Of a stretch of 64,000 nt of DNA, positions 12,224 through 25,624 are shown piece by piece. The notes beneath the pieces are model-generated. The model made no database searches, was not told the DNA's origin, and worked only from the letters and a program-made list of their open reading frames with translations. This DNA comes from Protula sp. h YS-2021 (Eukaryota; Annelida; Polychaeta; Sabellida; Serpulidae), in assembly GCA_949752745.1 (NCBI GenBank), contig OX457028.1, positions 7,644,922 to 7,708,921 of the forward strand, given 5' to 3'. The position numbers and the translations under genes are program-made. Numbering within the stretch: position 1 is the first letter of the stretch; every line of letters begins with the position of its first letter.

Positions 12224-15200
12224 ATGCTACTGGTTTGTGCACTATATTTTTAGCCCAAACATGACACGATTAGTTTAATTAGAAACCGAACAGTTTTTGT
12301 GTATAAATTTGGCACTGGTCTTTATTCTTTTTCCCACATAAAACTTCAAAAGTTTTATATCAGAGGTTTAAACATATCAAAATACTTTCTTTCGTGAAAG
12401 TTCTGACATCGCCACCTCACTGGCAGACTGAACCTCACATCATAAATTTACCATCAACGGAGCAGAACATTTACCATAAACCGTCAGGGTAGCGGACTCC
12501 GACAATCGTCTGCCAGCAACGTTTTGCGCGCCACAGGTGTAGTTGGCTGTATCGCTCAGCCGGGCCTGGCTTATTATCAGATTCCCTTCGCTTGATATAA
12601 TGTAGTTGATTTCTTCATCCACGTTGATTTCAAGACCGTTTTTCAGCCAGAAAACCTGAACAGAGGCAAAACAAATATTTTTTTTGTACAAATAAAATTG
12701 AAAACTTTGAATCGATGGGACGCAGAAGGGAAACAATTATGGTGCATGGCAACTATCAAAAGATAAAAATGCGTATATATATGTATATATATATATATAT
12801 ATATACGTAAATTAATAATTTCTATATTTTTTGGTAATTTTATGAAACATATAATTAAACAGTCAGGTAAAATCAGATAAAATCTGCCCCGTATATATAT
12901 TTTGACTGTTTCCCAGGGTCCACTTAGCCTGTTTCTTTTCAATTTTGACGTTTAACTACAAGCAATGACGTTTGTTTTTGAACATCCGTTATGTGGATAA
13001 TTGAAAAAAAAAGAAACAGTGATTTTGCAGAGCTTGATTTTTCTAGGTCTTTATATGACACAATGATTACAGTAATTTTGTCATCAAAATCTGTCACTGT
13101 TATGTCTTAATTTTACGAACTACACTATTTTTTATTTTTGTACTTTATTTTAACAAAGAATTTTTCTTTCCCTCATTCTTTAACGGCAAACAGACGTCAA
13201 GTTTTACTTTAGCTACACACCAAATCTACAGATCAAGACTTTCTGATACTTTTCAAACAACACCGCATTATTTAAAATAAGAATTCTGAAGCAAATAAGT
13301 AACCACATGAAAAACGATATAATGAAATCATGGGAAGTTGTCAATTTCTGCGATATTTAATTTAAACGTTAGTCTATTTCGGAATAGCCCACCAACAATG
13401 TTTAGCTTCAAAATTCTTATTTCCAATATTACGCTGTTAAATTTCAAATCGCAGATTGTTATACGTGTTACAGAAAACCAAACAGCTGATAACCTAAAGA
13501 CAGAAGGACATAAAATAGCTAAGAACTACTCTCGCCACCTTCATACACTTGGCACGATAACCGTCAGAAGGCACATTTTGACTTATACCGGAGTTATTAT
13601 TAAGACATTTCATTAAAGCATGTCATTTGTATATCAAAGTCCTTCAGAGGGATGTGAAATAAAAGGCAAAGATAGAAAATTAACATAATAACGGCGTATC
13701 ACGTATGCTGCGAGACAACACGCGAACTTCGCATAACCATTCAGATGAGCCATCTTAACTTGTATATCATATTGAGAGGTGTATAATTTAAAACACATTT
13801 ATACAGGGCGCTATCACAGGCCTTGTACAAATCTACACATAGCTGGTCTTTGGGGGGGAGGGGTGGTGGTGAGGAGAAGGGGGAGGGGATGGTATGAAAA
13901 GCTGTTATTAAAGACTATTTTACAGACCCCACTTGGGGTATGAAAAAGCAATATTTGTTCAGTCCTCGGTGACTTAAGTAAATGGGCTTGATGGCCGGAA
14001 AATTATGGCCCTGTTTTTTGTGCATTAAAGCAATCCCCATTCTCGACCGTTGCAGACTGCTTAAATCTTTTAATTTAACATGGTGCGACATTTTTTTTCT
14101 AACCTCGTTTTGAGACTGCTGTGCTGGGGGATTTCATTTCCCATATATCTAATAAATAAAATGTAGCTTGAATCCATTTTCTTTTAAGATAAAGTAGATT
14201 AAAGCGAAACGTAAACAATGGAATCGAAGGCCTTGCGTGAGTCGTCGTGATCAATCACGTGGGCACGTCATCTACAGCAGTCACGTGACGAGCTGCTAGT
14301 GTCTCTTAGTTGGTGTTTCATGGCCAATTTGACCCCTCAGGAGAGTTCTCACCGCATATATAATCTCAAAAGATGAACTAGAAATTGTCAAAAGAAAGAC
14401 TTCGATAAATTAAACACGCTACACGATCGTAGTAAAACGTTAAAAATTCTGCCGGTCTTTTATTTTTTTTATTTATTTATTTATTTATTTTTAAACAATG
14501 CTGCATCGAGGTACGTAAGTGGTTCTGTTACAATCTTCTCTTGTTGTACGAAGTTATAGTGAGTTTTCCAAAAGCGCCTGGCGTTGTTCTCCGCTTGACA
14601 TAATCGCCTCGTTTGTGGGCTTATGCTACAGACCATAGTGGCATTCATGAAGTGATGATAATCGTCCAACAAAAAAAATTGACAGACCATAAGTCGATAG
14701 GGTTGAAAAACAAAATCCAAGTGTTGGCCAGAGATAAGGATGTTTTCAAGTGATTGAAATCCAATAGAGTAAATGCTCGAAGGGTCAGACACAAAATCAT
14801 GTTAACGACCAACACCATTCAACATATGAAAAGATAATATTCGGCCACAGTGACTACATAATGACTAGGGCGACTACTTAACGAGGAGAGGACACCATTA
14901 AACATGTGACCCCTTTGGCCATCACAAAAATCACTCACAACATTTGGGATAACCATTACGGCATCCCTCCCCCTCCCCCCTCCCAAATTACCACCTAAAA
15001 GAAAGAAAAAGAAAAAAAAACAGCCGTGTCTTTCAATTATAGCGAGGCCTCTGAACCACACTGGGGGCTGGGACCACCTGCCGGGGTGAGGCTTTGTTTT
15101 GTCATCACTGGATAATCCCGCTAATTTTCACTTCAGTGACGTCGCCATTTCTGGTGATGTCACGTGACAGCTCCGAGAGCTGCTGTATGGCGACGACACA

Positions 15201-18200
15201 TAAAAGTCCCTCTTTGTGTGTCGTTATGTTTGCTACTCTANNNNNNNNNNNNNNNNNNNNNNNNNNNNNNNNNNNNNNNNNNNNNNNNNNNNNNNNNNNN
15301 NNNNNNNNNNNNNNNNNNNNNNNNNNNNNNNNNNNNNNNNNNNNNNNNNNNNNNNNNNNNNNNNNNNNNNNNNNNNNNNNNNNNNNNNNNNNNNNNNNNN
15401 NNNNNNNNNNNNNNNNNNNNNNNNNNNNNNNNNNNNNNNNCAGAGAGACAGTGTGCATTGCTCCATCATTCAGATGGCTATGTGCACACACTTTCTCGCG
15501 CAGACCGCGCACAGTCAGACGGTGTGCTTTGCTCCATGATTCAGATGGCTATGTGCACACACTTTCTCGCGTATAACGCGCACAGGCAGACAGTGTGTAT
15601 TGCTCCATCATTCAGATGGCTATGTGCACACGTAGAACAACATGTTACCAACAACGAAACCACGTGACATCGCCGAGCGTGTCGTGACTTCATTCATCTC
15701 CGCCGCCATACCAATTCAAACATGACAGTGTGACTTCCGAACATCTCGAAAGCCGACAAAAAATCATGTTTTTGTTGTTGTTTTTTTATGCACACTTTGT
15801 GCAAGAGCGTGGGGACAAAAATAAGAATACATTATCAGCCGACAACTTTATGCCAATGACTTGAAATTTGCAACTGTTGCTAATGACATATGCATATGGC
15901 GCGTAACCGCAAGGCTATGCGCACAACAACGGTGCTATGTATCCGTGAGTTGTGAAGACACTTCATTAGCATGAGAAACACCTTGTTCACAATTTCAACT
16001 ACAGCGGGTCAAACACTTTTTGACGATCGCTAAATAGCACATTAACAACACCTCGAACACATATTAATTGATTTCCAATTGTTGTTGATCTACCAATGCA
16101 AGGATCTGCCAGAATATCTAAAAGCAATTGATTTTTCACTTTAATTAACCAAACAATTAACACATCACACATGAATACACACGACCTAAGTTTACCACAC
16201 GCTTTAGTTGAATCAACAAACAAAGCGAATTTTCACATCTTTTCATCATTCTTTGTTTACGTATTTACTGTTTATAAACACAAAAAGACTAGACCGACAT
16301 TACCAGCACGTCAAAACAGACACAACCTTTCTCTCAAATCTCTTCTCACTGCTGTTTCAGCATCAACACTACATCACACATCTAGTTAAGGTTTTACAGT
16401 TACCGAGTAAAAAAAAAGAGGGGTGAGGGATGAGGCAGGGGAAGGCACTATCTGCTGTTTTATGCGCCACACCATGCTACATACTTTACCTGGACAATTC
16501 GACGTGCAGTTGATTCTTTGCACCGTATCACCGAAGCAAGGCTCCCCGTGGACGGGTGCTGGATTGTTGCAAGTACGCGTGCGCCGCTTGAAGCCGCTGT
16601 TACATCGCTTCGAACACTCCGACCATGAACTCCAGGTCGACCAGCCTCCGTTCACTAAACAGACAGACAAAACTATTCACTGTCTTCAAGAATAAACCTC
16701 TGTCCATCTGCAATCCCTGAAAAAAAATTGAGTGTTGGGGAGGGGGGGGGAGAAGGTGGGGGATGGGTAGGGTATGGGTAGAGGTGGTGGCCTTGAAAGT
16801 GTGTTCCTTTCGTGTCTGAGTCAGTTTACAAACTCCCACCAGAGCGACATCCCTGGGCAGCCGCAACAGCGAAAAGCACTTGACCAATTAAGTTTACGTT
16901 TTAATCCCGGTTACGTGCATTATTAATGAAAACACGTGCTCTATGGTTCACTCTTTTAAAAGCTTCCTTTTACAAGGGTGCAGCATTTCCTCAGCTTTCC
17001 CTGAGCACAATGATAAGGTCGAGAGAATGGCGAAGGAAGCATATGGTATAAGATCACGCCATTGGCTGTCGAAAAAAACAATCATCACGCAAAGGCTTAA
17101 GGAGCCAATTAAAGGTTCCACACTGCACGAAGATCGGGCAAATTGTGCGTATCTGTAGAATTTATTGCAACAGCAAACACCATAATTGGAAGTGTATTTA
17201 ATTACCGCGACTCTGTTAACGCAATTACGCATTGATTTAAGCGTAATATGATAGCTAAATATTTGATGGTCGTTACTGTTATAGTTAACAAACAAAGCCT
17301 TCACGATGGACCTATTATCGCTCACGTAACTTAGCCGGGAAATCCAAATATGACAACTACCTCGCAGTGTTGATTCCCCCCTTCATCTTGGAAAACCCCA
17401 GTCTGACGTAACCGATATTGATAACAAAAAAACTACAACTGTGTATAATATATACGCAGAAGTGACAATATTTGGACCAGTTTCTTGTTGCTATGTTTGA
17501 AAAAAAAGAAGAAAATTTCAAACATTGGCAACCATCTCCGAAAGTTCCCAAACACCCCCCCCCCCCCCCCCTCCCTCCTCTCACAAAAGAGAGAAATAAA
17601 GGCGACTGGTGAACAGCTGAAAGTATCGCTGCGCTGCAATGTCACAATATTGGACAATTACTCGGCTATCGCTCCCATCACTGTCACTCACAAATCGCTC
17701 CACATTTTTTACGGCGCCATTGAATACGATTGGTTAACAGCACAACACCCCGTCCCGATTACGTCATGGCCGTGTAACAGTAGATTCGAGAACTGGCAAT
17801 TAGAAAGCTTCTTGATTGGTAATTATGTGCGTAATTTTTGTCTCACGTATCAACTGTTGTATTAGTTCAAGCTCACTTAGGGAGAGGGGGTAGGGGGTGG
17901 GGGGGTGGGGGGGGGGACTGCGGCACATGCGCGTTTTCAGCATCGCTTTGTCATCGCCATTTGTCATTGTTTATAATGGTAAAACCGCAGGGTGCACAAG
18001 CGATACATCCGGGACTTTAGCCTGCCCCAAATTCGGTTATTTTCAATTACGTTCTGATTAATGGGGGTTGTTAGGTGACCGGGGCAACTGTAACAGCACA
18101 ACTAAAATGGCATTAAGATCTATTCCAAATCAGTTATGTAAATTCGCAGTTTAAATGTGGTTTGGCATGCTAACGGCCGACTGTGATACTGAGCATCACG

Positions 18201-21200
18201 AAAAATGAAAAAAAAATGTAATTGCTATCGAAAGCTCCCAAATTAGCTTGTGTAATTTTTATTCTTAAACATCACCCAAACATTCCACTATCTGATATTG
18301 AGTCTCTGATACCGACTACATGACGCTGACTATCTCATACTGACCTGATATTGACTATCTGATACTGACTATTTGATAATGGATACCTGATATTTACTTT
18401 GATACTGACTACTTGATGATGACTACCTGATATTGACTATCCGAGACTGACTACTTGATGTTGACTCTCTGATACTGACTACTTGATGCTGACTATCTGA
18501 CACTGACTACTTGATGCTGACTATCTGACACTAACGGGGGGAGGTGGGGGGGGTCAGTATCAATTTGTGCAGCGATTGAAATGAAGCCATCGTTCGCTCT
18601 TCACCTTTGCCAAATGTTAAACGACTCCAAAAACTTAATCCAAAACTAACTAGAGCGGCCAGTGCACACAAAACATAAGAGTTCAGGCTTATATTACACA
18701 CTTTCAATCGATACCTACTTAGTTTCTTGTTTTTGTGAACAAAAACAAATGTCTCCCCGACTAAACCAATGACCCCCCCCCCACCCAAACTGAAAAAAAT
18801 ATTAATTTCTGCAAACATAACCTTCATTCATTGTAAAAAACTCAAAATAAACCAAACAGATGGTGGTCACTGAAACAGATATAAATGAGCATCTTTTTTC
18901 ATCGGAGTCTGGAAGGTGGTCGCTAAAACGGGTTTTACTGTAGGCCCCTCTTATCCAGATCTGAAGTTGGTCACTATAGCAGTTTTACTGTACGTTACAT
19001 TTTTATCCGGGTCTGGAAGGTGGTCAAGACAGGCAGGTTTTACCGTACTTCTTTTTACCTGAATGTGGAAGGGGTCACGACAAACGGTTCTTACCTTACA
19101 TCTTTTTATCCGGGTCTTGAAGGTGGTCGGGATTTTTTTTTTTTTTTTGCTAACCATCATCCTCCACACGCCCCCCCCCCTCCCGCCCCCAGCTATTTAC
19201 TGTAGGTCCGACTATAAACACAACTCTAACCCTTTTACCCAAGGCAATGGTAACAGTCTGTACCCTAAGTGTAGTTATAGCCATGATAGACTACCTTGTC
19301 TTCGCACATTCCCATCGGCCAAATAGCACTAGGAAGGCATTCTTCATAACTGCGCATCAGAGATGACGCACCTCGGTGGGAGAAGGGGGAGGCATTTCGT
19401 AGGCAAAATGGTGAGCTGCTCCTCATAACACAAGATATCAGACGACCCAATTTAATAGCGAAAAATGCTTCTGCACACAATGCTAATCGATACAGCATGG
19501 CTCCTATATATAGCACATCTCGGCAACCTAATCAAGTATGCGGCGAAAAAAAAAATCAATAGCTAGAGCTGCTTAGAGATATAATACGACAATAGCATTC
19601 CATGACCTCGTAGATAACGATCCATCATGCACGGCAACTGACACTGACCCCTGACTAAGTGGCATGTTACGTAACAACCACAGATGAGAAATGCACAAAG
19701 GCTCAATTTCAGGCAATAACCAATAGCGATGGACCGACAATAATGCTGTTACTGTTTTGAAGCTTTCTAAAGAATACAGGAACACTAGAGAATCTTCGGG
19801 AAAATCTTCCGAAATCCCCAGCGCAGTTAACACCCATGGGGGGGGGGGGGGGGGGGGGGCTGTTGACGTTATGCACCTTTCTTGATTTTCTATACGAGTT
19901 CAATAATGTTTAATAAAACCATGTGACCTATCCGAGGAATAACTACACCAAATTTAAAGTCGATCCGACTTTCCGATGTCGAGATATTTTGCTTAAGAAC
20001 AGATAACTTTTTACCTGTTGAAACAGTCGTCTGACTGAACCAAGGAATATCCATATAAAATTTTAAGTCGATATGACTTCCGTTATCGAGATATTATGCA
20101 TAAAAGATCTGGTTCAAAATATACACATTTTACGCGATGACGTCATACGCCGCTTTCGTTCGTTCTACTCGTAAAAAATATTTAAAGTTTCTTTCGGACC
20201 TACCAAGCAATCATCCGACCAAGTTTCAGCTTTCTCCGGCGTCCAGCAGCTGAGAAATTTCGCACACAAGATTTTTACGCAATGACGTCATACACCTGCC
20301 CTAATCACGTGACACGCCAAAAATTGATAGAACAGTCCGGCTGACCCAAGGAATATTCATATAAAATTTGAAGTCCATAGGACTTTCCGTTATCGAGATA
20401 TTTTGCACACAAGACCTTGTTTATAATATATACATATTCTACGTGATGACGTCATACGCCGCACTCGTTCGTTCTACTCGCGATAAAATTCTATAGAGTC
20501 TTTCGGACCTACCAAGCAACAATCCCACCAAGTTTCAACTTTCTCCGATGTTCCGCAGCAGAGAAATTTGGCACACAAGATTTTTACGTAATGACGTCAT
20601 ACACCTGCCCTAATCACGTGACATACGTAAAAAGTTGACAGAACCCTCCGACTGACCCAAAGAATATATATATAAAATTTGAAGTCCATAGGACTTTCCG
20701 TTATCGAGATATTTTGCACACAAGACCTTGTTTATAATATATACATATTTTACGTGATGACGTCATACGCCGCATTCGTTCGTTCTACTCGCGAAAAAAA
20801 ATCTACACCGTCTTTCGGACCAACCAAGCAACAATCCCACCAAGTTTAAACTTTCTCCGATGTTCAGCGGCCTGAGAAATTTCGCACACAAGATTTTTAC
20901 GTAATGACGTCATACGCCTGCCTTAATCACCTGACATGCGTCAAAAATTGATAGAACCCGCCGACTGACCCAAGGAATATTCACATAAAATTTCAAATCG
21001 ATAGAACTTTCCGTTATCGAGATATTTTGCACACAAGATCTTGTTCAAAATATATACATATTTTACGTGATGACGTCATACGCCGCATTCGTTCGTTCTA
21101 CTCGCGAAAAAAATCTACACCGTCTTTCGGACCAACCAAGCAACAATCCCACCAAGTTCAACTTTCTCCGATGTTCAGCGGCTGAGAAATTTCGCACACA

Positions 21201-21367
21201 AGATTTTTACGTAATGACGTCATACGCTTGCCCTAATCACGTGACATGCGTCAAAAGTTGATAGAACCGTCCGACCTTACTAAGGAATAATTCGATCAAG
21301 TTTGAAGTTGATCCGACGTTTCGTTCTCGAGATATCTTGCACACAACACTTTGTTCACAACAGACTG

Positions 21368-21399
<32 letters not shown>

Positions 21400-21889
21400 A
21401 CACACACACGTACACACATACACACACACAGAACGTACAAACACTATATGTCTCCCCTTGGTCGGGGAGACATAATTCGTCATGCTATATCTGTGTCAGG
21501 GGAGGGGGCGGGCGGGGTGGGGGTAACTTTTGTTTACATGCAGTAAACTGACCACAGTGTGAAGAGCGTGCTAAGAGGACTGTTTGTGGGTCACAGATGA
21601 CAGCAGCTGCTGTCTGTGCTGAGTGGTCATCAATATATCTTAACTTTTTTTCCCAAAACAGACAAGTCACAAAAAATCCTATTTTTCAACAATGAAACAA
21701 GAAAAATAGTGATATTTTTGACTAATGACTTTATCTTTTGTTTTATACCAGGAGGCAAAAAAAGACCGGCCTTGAACTTGAAAAAATTGCAGCATAACCC
21801 CTTAAAAAATGGATCCAAACAAAACATGGCCATTTATATTGACAGTATTTTTATGTGAAACTGTGCTGCCCACGGTAATAACGTTTTCT

Positions 21890-21966
<77 letters not shown>

Positions 21967-24900
21967 AGGTAGCTAGAAGGCGGAGTGGTGTTTTCTTCGA
22001 TGGCTGACTGGACACGCGTGTGTGTGTGCACGGGCCATCCTGTACTACACATAACCGTGTGTCTGGGGGGGGGTCACATTCGTGCCAACATGAAAGCGGA
22101 GGGGTCGCGGGGACGGAGAAGGCGAGGGGGAGGGGGAGAGGAGGGGGGGGGAGCAAACAACAAGCAGTTGACATAGCAAAGTGCCGAGAACGTAATCAAG
22201 CATTTTCACTATTGACGATAATAACCGGTTCTGACATGTTTTAGTGCTACAATTAAACGGTGACCAATCACAATGGGTACAGGATGAAGCCCATGTTATC
22301 GGTCATCTTCAGCCACCGTTTAGCTAAACTATCAAGATTACTTCAGTTTATTTTATAAATTAAACATTGGAGTAACAAGGTTCTTCCTCAACGCACGGGA
22401 AGTGATCACATAAGTTCGAATGCAATAGAATACTTGAAACTGCTTTGACGGTGGCGAGTACGTACGTGAACACGTCACTGAAATACGCTGGTCATTTTAG
22501 CACTTTCATTAAGAACAGAATAAATCTGCCTGTTTAATGGGAATTGTTTTTTTTTATATATATAAAACTGCACGTAAATTTGATTTCATTGATGCATATT
22601 TTTTGTTCAAGAATAGCCATGATTTTGCCATGATTTGCTCAGCATTAACAGGCGATCTGAGCACAGCTTCACAAACTGCTATAATTCAATTTTTGACCTA
22701 CTAGATGAGGTGGGAGGGGGGGAGGGGAGGGGGACAGGGGAGGGGGGCGGAAAGGTACGACTTAGCACGAAACGATGCAGTAAGGTGTGAGCAAAACGCA
22801 AATATGGCAATGAATTGTGTGTTTGGCGAGCAATAAAGCATAAATTTTGCCTTTCATCCCCAATCATATTGCCAACTGTTAGTGTTTGATCACTGTACTA
22901 AATAAGATAATTCTTTAAACGGTTACACAACATTTTTGCACAGGATAAAAGCCAATAACTTTCCTATATTGACATATTTTCCACGTGGAAACTTTCCCAG
23001 TATTTCCCACTATTTTTGTAGTATTTTCTGCCATGGTGACCTTGACTTGACCTTGAGAAGTTATTAAAACAAGTGCCATAACCCTGTCGTAAAAGGGAAT
23101 AAAAGGAATGAGTGAAATTGGCAACAGATTGCCTCGTGCTTAACTCAACAGCATTTTGAGGGACAATTGGATTCGCCAGGTCCCATGAGAAGGTTTCCCC
23201 CTTCACAGCAGAAAGCAAAAAAAAAAAAAAAATACAAATCTTTTATTTCGAAAATGCTCCATAATAACCTAATTGAGGCAGATTGTTCTGTAATAAGCAG
23301 ACTCCCCTCTCCCCGTAAGTGCATTAATGAGATATTAGTGGGGGGGGGGGGGGAGGCGGGGGGGGGGGGGGGTTGTGCTGTCCCCCGCACAAAAGTATCC
23401 CTGTGCGAAGCGTTAACGTACTGCTCGCTATGGCATGGTTTGGGTCTGCACGATGCCTGATATCGGCACACACGACACTCGCATGCTACACCCCGTATAC
23501 GAGGTACGCACGGAATGATGACGTACTGCCCGCTATGGCTGGGTTTGGGTCTGTATACAATCATCATGTCTCAAACCTCTTTGCCTTAAATGGCACTCAT
23601 TCATTTTTTTTTTATATACATAATTGTCTTACCAGAACAGTACACTGTCTTCGCAACATAAAACGATGAAATAACAATACAAAAAATTCCCCATTGTGAC
23701 GTCATAGAACCATATGCAAGCACCACGTGGTAACCAGCTGACGTATGTGATCAGCATTGCGGTTCAACAACGACAACACACTATTTCACTGACACTTCCG
23801 CAGATTTTAATGAATTCTTCAGGTCACACAATTTTCACAAAATGAAATGCTTCCATGAGCTCTGATTAACAATTTGAATAGGGGCTTCCGTTTACATCTG
23901 ATTATATCTTTCGGCGTGGTATAATTTCCGTACATTTGAAAATCATGTATTTGCGGTTATCACTTCACTGTTGACAAGAATACATATATGTGTGTGCTTG
24001 TTTCTGTGAGGTTTTTTGAATTAGAAAGGGGGTAGGGGGGAGCGCATGTATTTATCCAATTTCACGTCTAGATAGACTTAAAACGCACTTCAAACACCAG
24101 TAAAACCATAATTGCACATCTCTAGAAAAACATGCCCCCCTCCCTCCCTCCTCCCCGAAATACAAAATGTAGGGACAATAGGAAAGCTGACTGAATTCAC
24201 TCGTTATCAAAAGTCCCTCCTCCCAGGTGAGGTGGTCTATAAAGGCCCAAAATTACAGACATGGCAATTCTAATGCTATGATTGCGCATTTTTTAAGTCT
24301 TCTTTTCTTCCATGAAATTATTCCACAAAACAAAATGAACACTTCAATAGTACTTAAGTTCATCCCCGTCATTCTGGGGCACCGACGCGGTGGTGGGTAT
24401 TCCCTAGATTATAACCCATTGCATGCCCTAGATTATAAGCCATTGTAAAACAAAAGTGACAGTTTGTAGTTTTTCAAATTTGCTTTGAACTACCTTTCAT
24501 ATTTTTCTCGGCAGCTCATTTGAATTTTGCTGACTCTTAATAACTCTGGGTCTTGTATTTCTCACTTTGTTATTCAATTTACAAATAACTTCAATAAATA
24601 ATTTCAATTTATGTTCCAAAACATCTATCTGGCAGAGCTGAAGTGTTTTACTCTCAATATTATTATTTTTCTAAAAATAGATATAGCAGGAGTTTTTGGA
24701 TGTCAAGCGTTCCTCGCAGGAAACTCTTCCAACTCTCAACACACAAATCCACCCCCCCCCCCCCCTGACAGACAACAGCAGTTTCTTTTGAGGGCAGAGC
24801 GTGTGTAAGGCCCCATCAAAATGAACGTAAACAAGAAAGGCCTCCCCCTGTTATGTCACTTTTGTTTTCTCTACTAAGCAAATACAGGTGAAGTCGGTTA

Positions 24901-25547
24901 GTCGCACAAACCGGTATGTTAAAATATGCCGGAAAATCGCATGAAGCACTCAAACCCGTTGTTGTTGTTGTAGTTGTTGTTGTTGCTATTATTAAACTGC
25001 TGGCTTGTGCAACATATTTTAGCCCAAACATGACAATATTAGTTTAATTAGAAACCGAACAGTTTTTGTGTATAAATTTGGCACTGGTCTTTATTCTTTT
25101 TCCCCACATAAAACTTCAAAACGTTTTACATCAGAGGTCTAAACATATCAAAATACTTTCTTTCGTGAAAGTTATGACATCGCCAGCTCACTGGCAGACT
25201 GAACCTCACATCATAAATTTACCATCAACGGAGCAGAACATTTACCATAAACCGTCAGGGTAGCGGACTCCGACAGTCGTCTGCCAGCAACGTTTTGCGC
25301 GCCACAGGTGTAGTTAGCTGTATCGCTCAGCCGGGCCTGGCTTATTATCAGATTCCCTTCGCTTGAAATAATGTAGTTGATTTCTTCGTCCACGTTGATT
25401 TCAAGACCGTTTTTCAGCCAGAAAACCTGAACAGAGGCAAAACAAATATTTTTTTGTACAAATAAAATTGAAAACTTTGAATCGATGTGACGCAGAAGGG
25501 AAACAATTATGGTGCATGGCAACTATTAAAAGATAAAAATGCGTGTA

Positions 25548-25624
<77 letters not shown>

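Larger units (their letters stand above)
10443..12474. other. UNC5 intron 4, copy A, right part
   Basis: Non-coding. Contains a 24-bp triplicate (11388-11460), poly-C runs (11791-11809, ~11920-12010) and a TTA microsatellite (12146-12222). Confidence 0.7.
49..15240. repeat. Duplicated locus, copy A (right end of left contig)
   Basis: The sequence aligns colinearly with 15441-28062 over its whole length, mostly at about 97-99% identity by eye. Interruptions are a Copia insertion (5163-10437), a ~118-bp C-rich stretch at about 11884-12005 absent from copy B, a 13-bp extra repeat near 680, and microsatellite length changes. It ends at the N run at the point corresponding to 28062 in copy B. Confidence 0.95.
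18650..21475 (+). mobile_element. Pearl/HINE-like non-autonomous element (Helentron-associated type)
   Basis: 2.8 kb present in copy B and absent from copy A, where the site reads ACTAA|TTCG at 3203/3204. Internal order is a unique left end, a minisatellite of ~52-bp units, poly-G, a tandem array of 311-bp units (each two ~155-bp half-units), a CA microsatellite, and a terminal 11-bp hairpin. The left subterminal motif ATGTCTCCCCGACTAA (18749-18764) matches the inverse of the right terminus in 15 of 16 positions. Subterminal inverted repeats, a tandem core, a microsatellite and a 3' hairpin describe pearl elements of bivalves and HINEs generally. The insertion can be placed between two T on the minus strand, as Helentrons do. 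No ORF of note. Family naming is from memory of the structure, not a database match. Confidence 0.7.
21476..25245. other. UNC5 intron 4, copy B, right part
   Basis: Counterpart of 3204-12474 without the Copia element. Contains the CT repeat, poly-G (23339-23372), the nuclear-receptor half-sites and the empty Copia site. Confidence 0.7.

Noticed and set aside
15094..15667. ORFs crossing the N run
   Set aside because: Most of their length is unknown sequence; the rest is minisatellite.
1035..16654. The two TSP1 exons as the two natural TSP1 domains of UNC5
   Set aside because: The encoded peptides are identical, while the two TSP1 domains of an UNC5 are strongly diverged. The flanking introns are duplicated too.
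18650..21475. Canonical Helitron or Harbinger call for the copy B insertion
   Set aside because: No TC start with CTRR end in one orientation. A TAA direct repeat could suggest Harbinger, but there are no matching terminal inverted repeats at the two ends.
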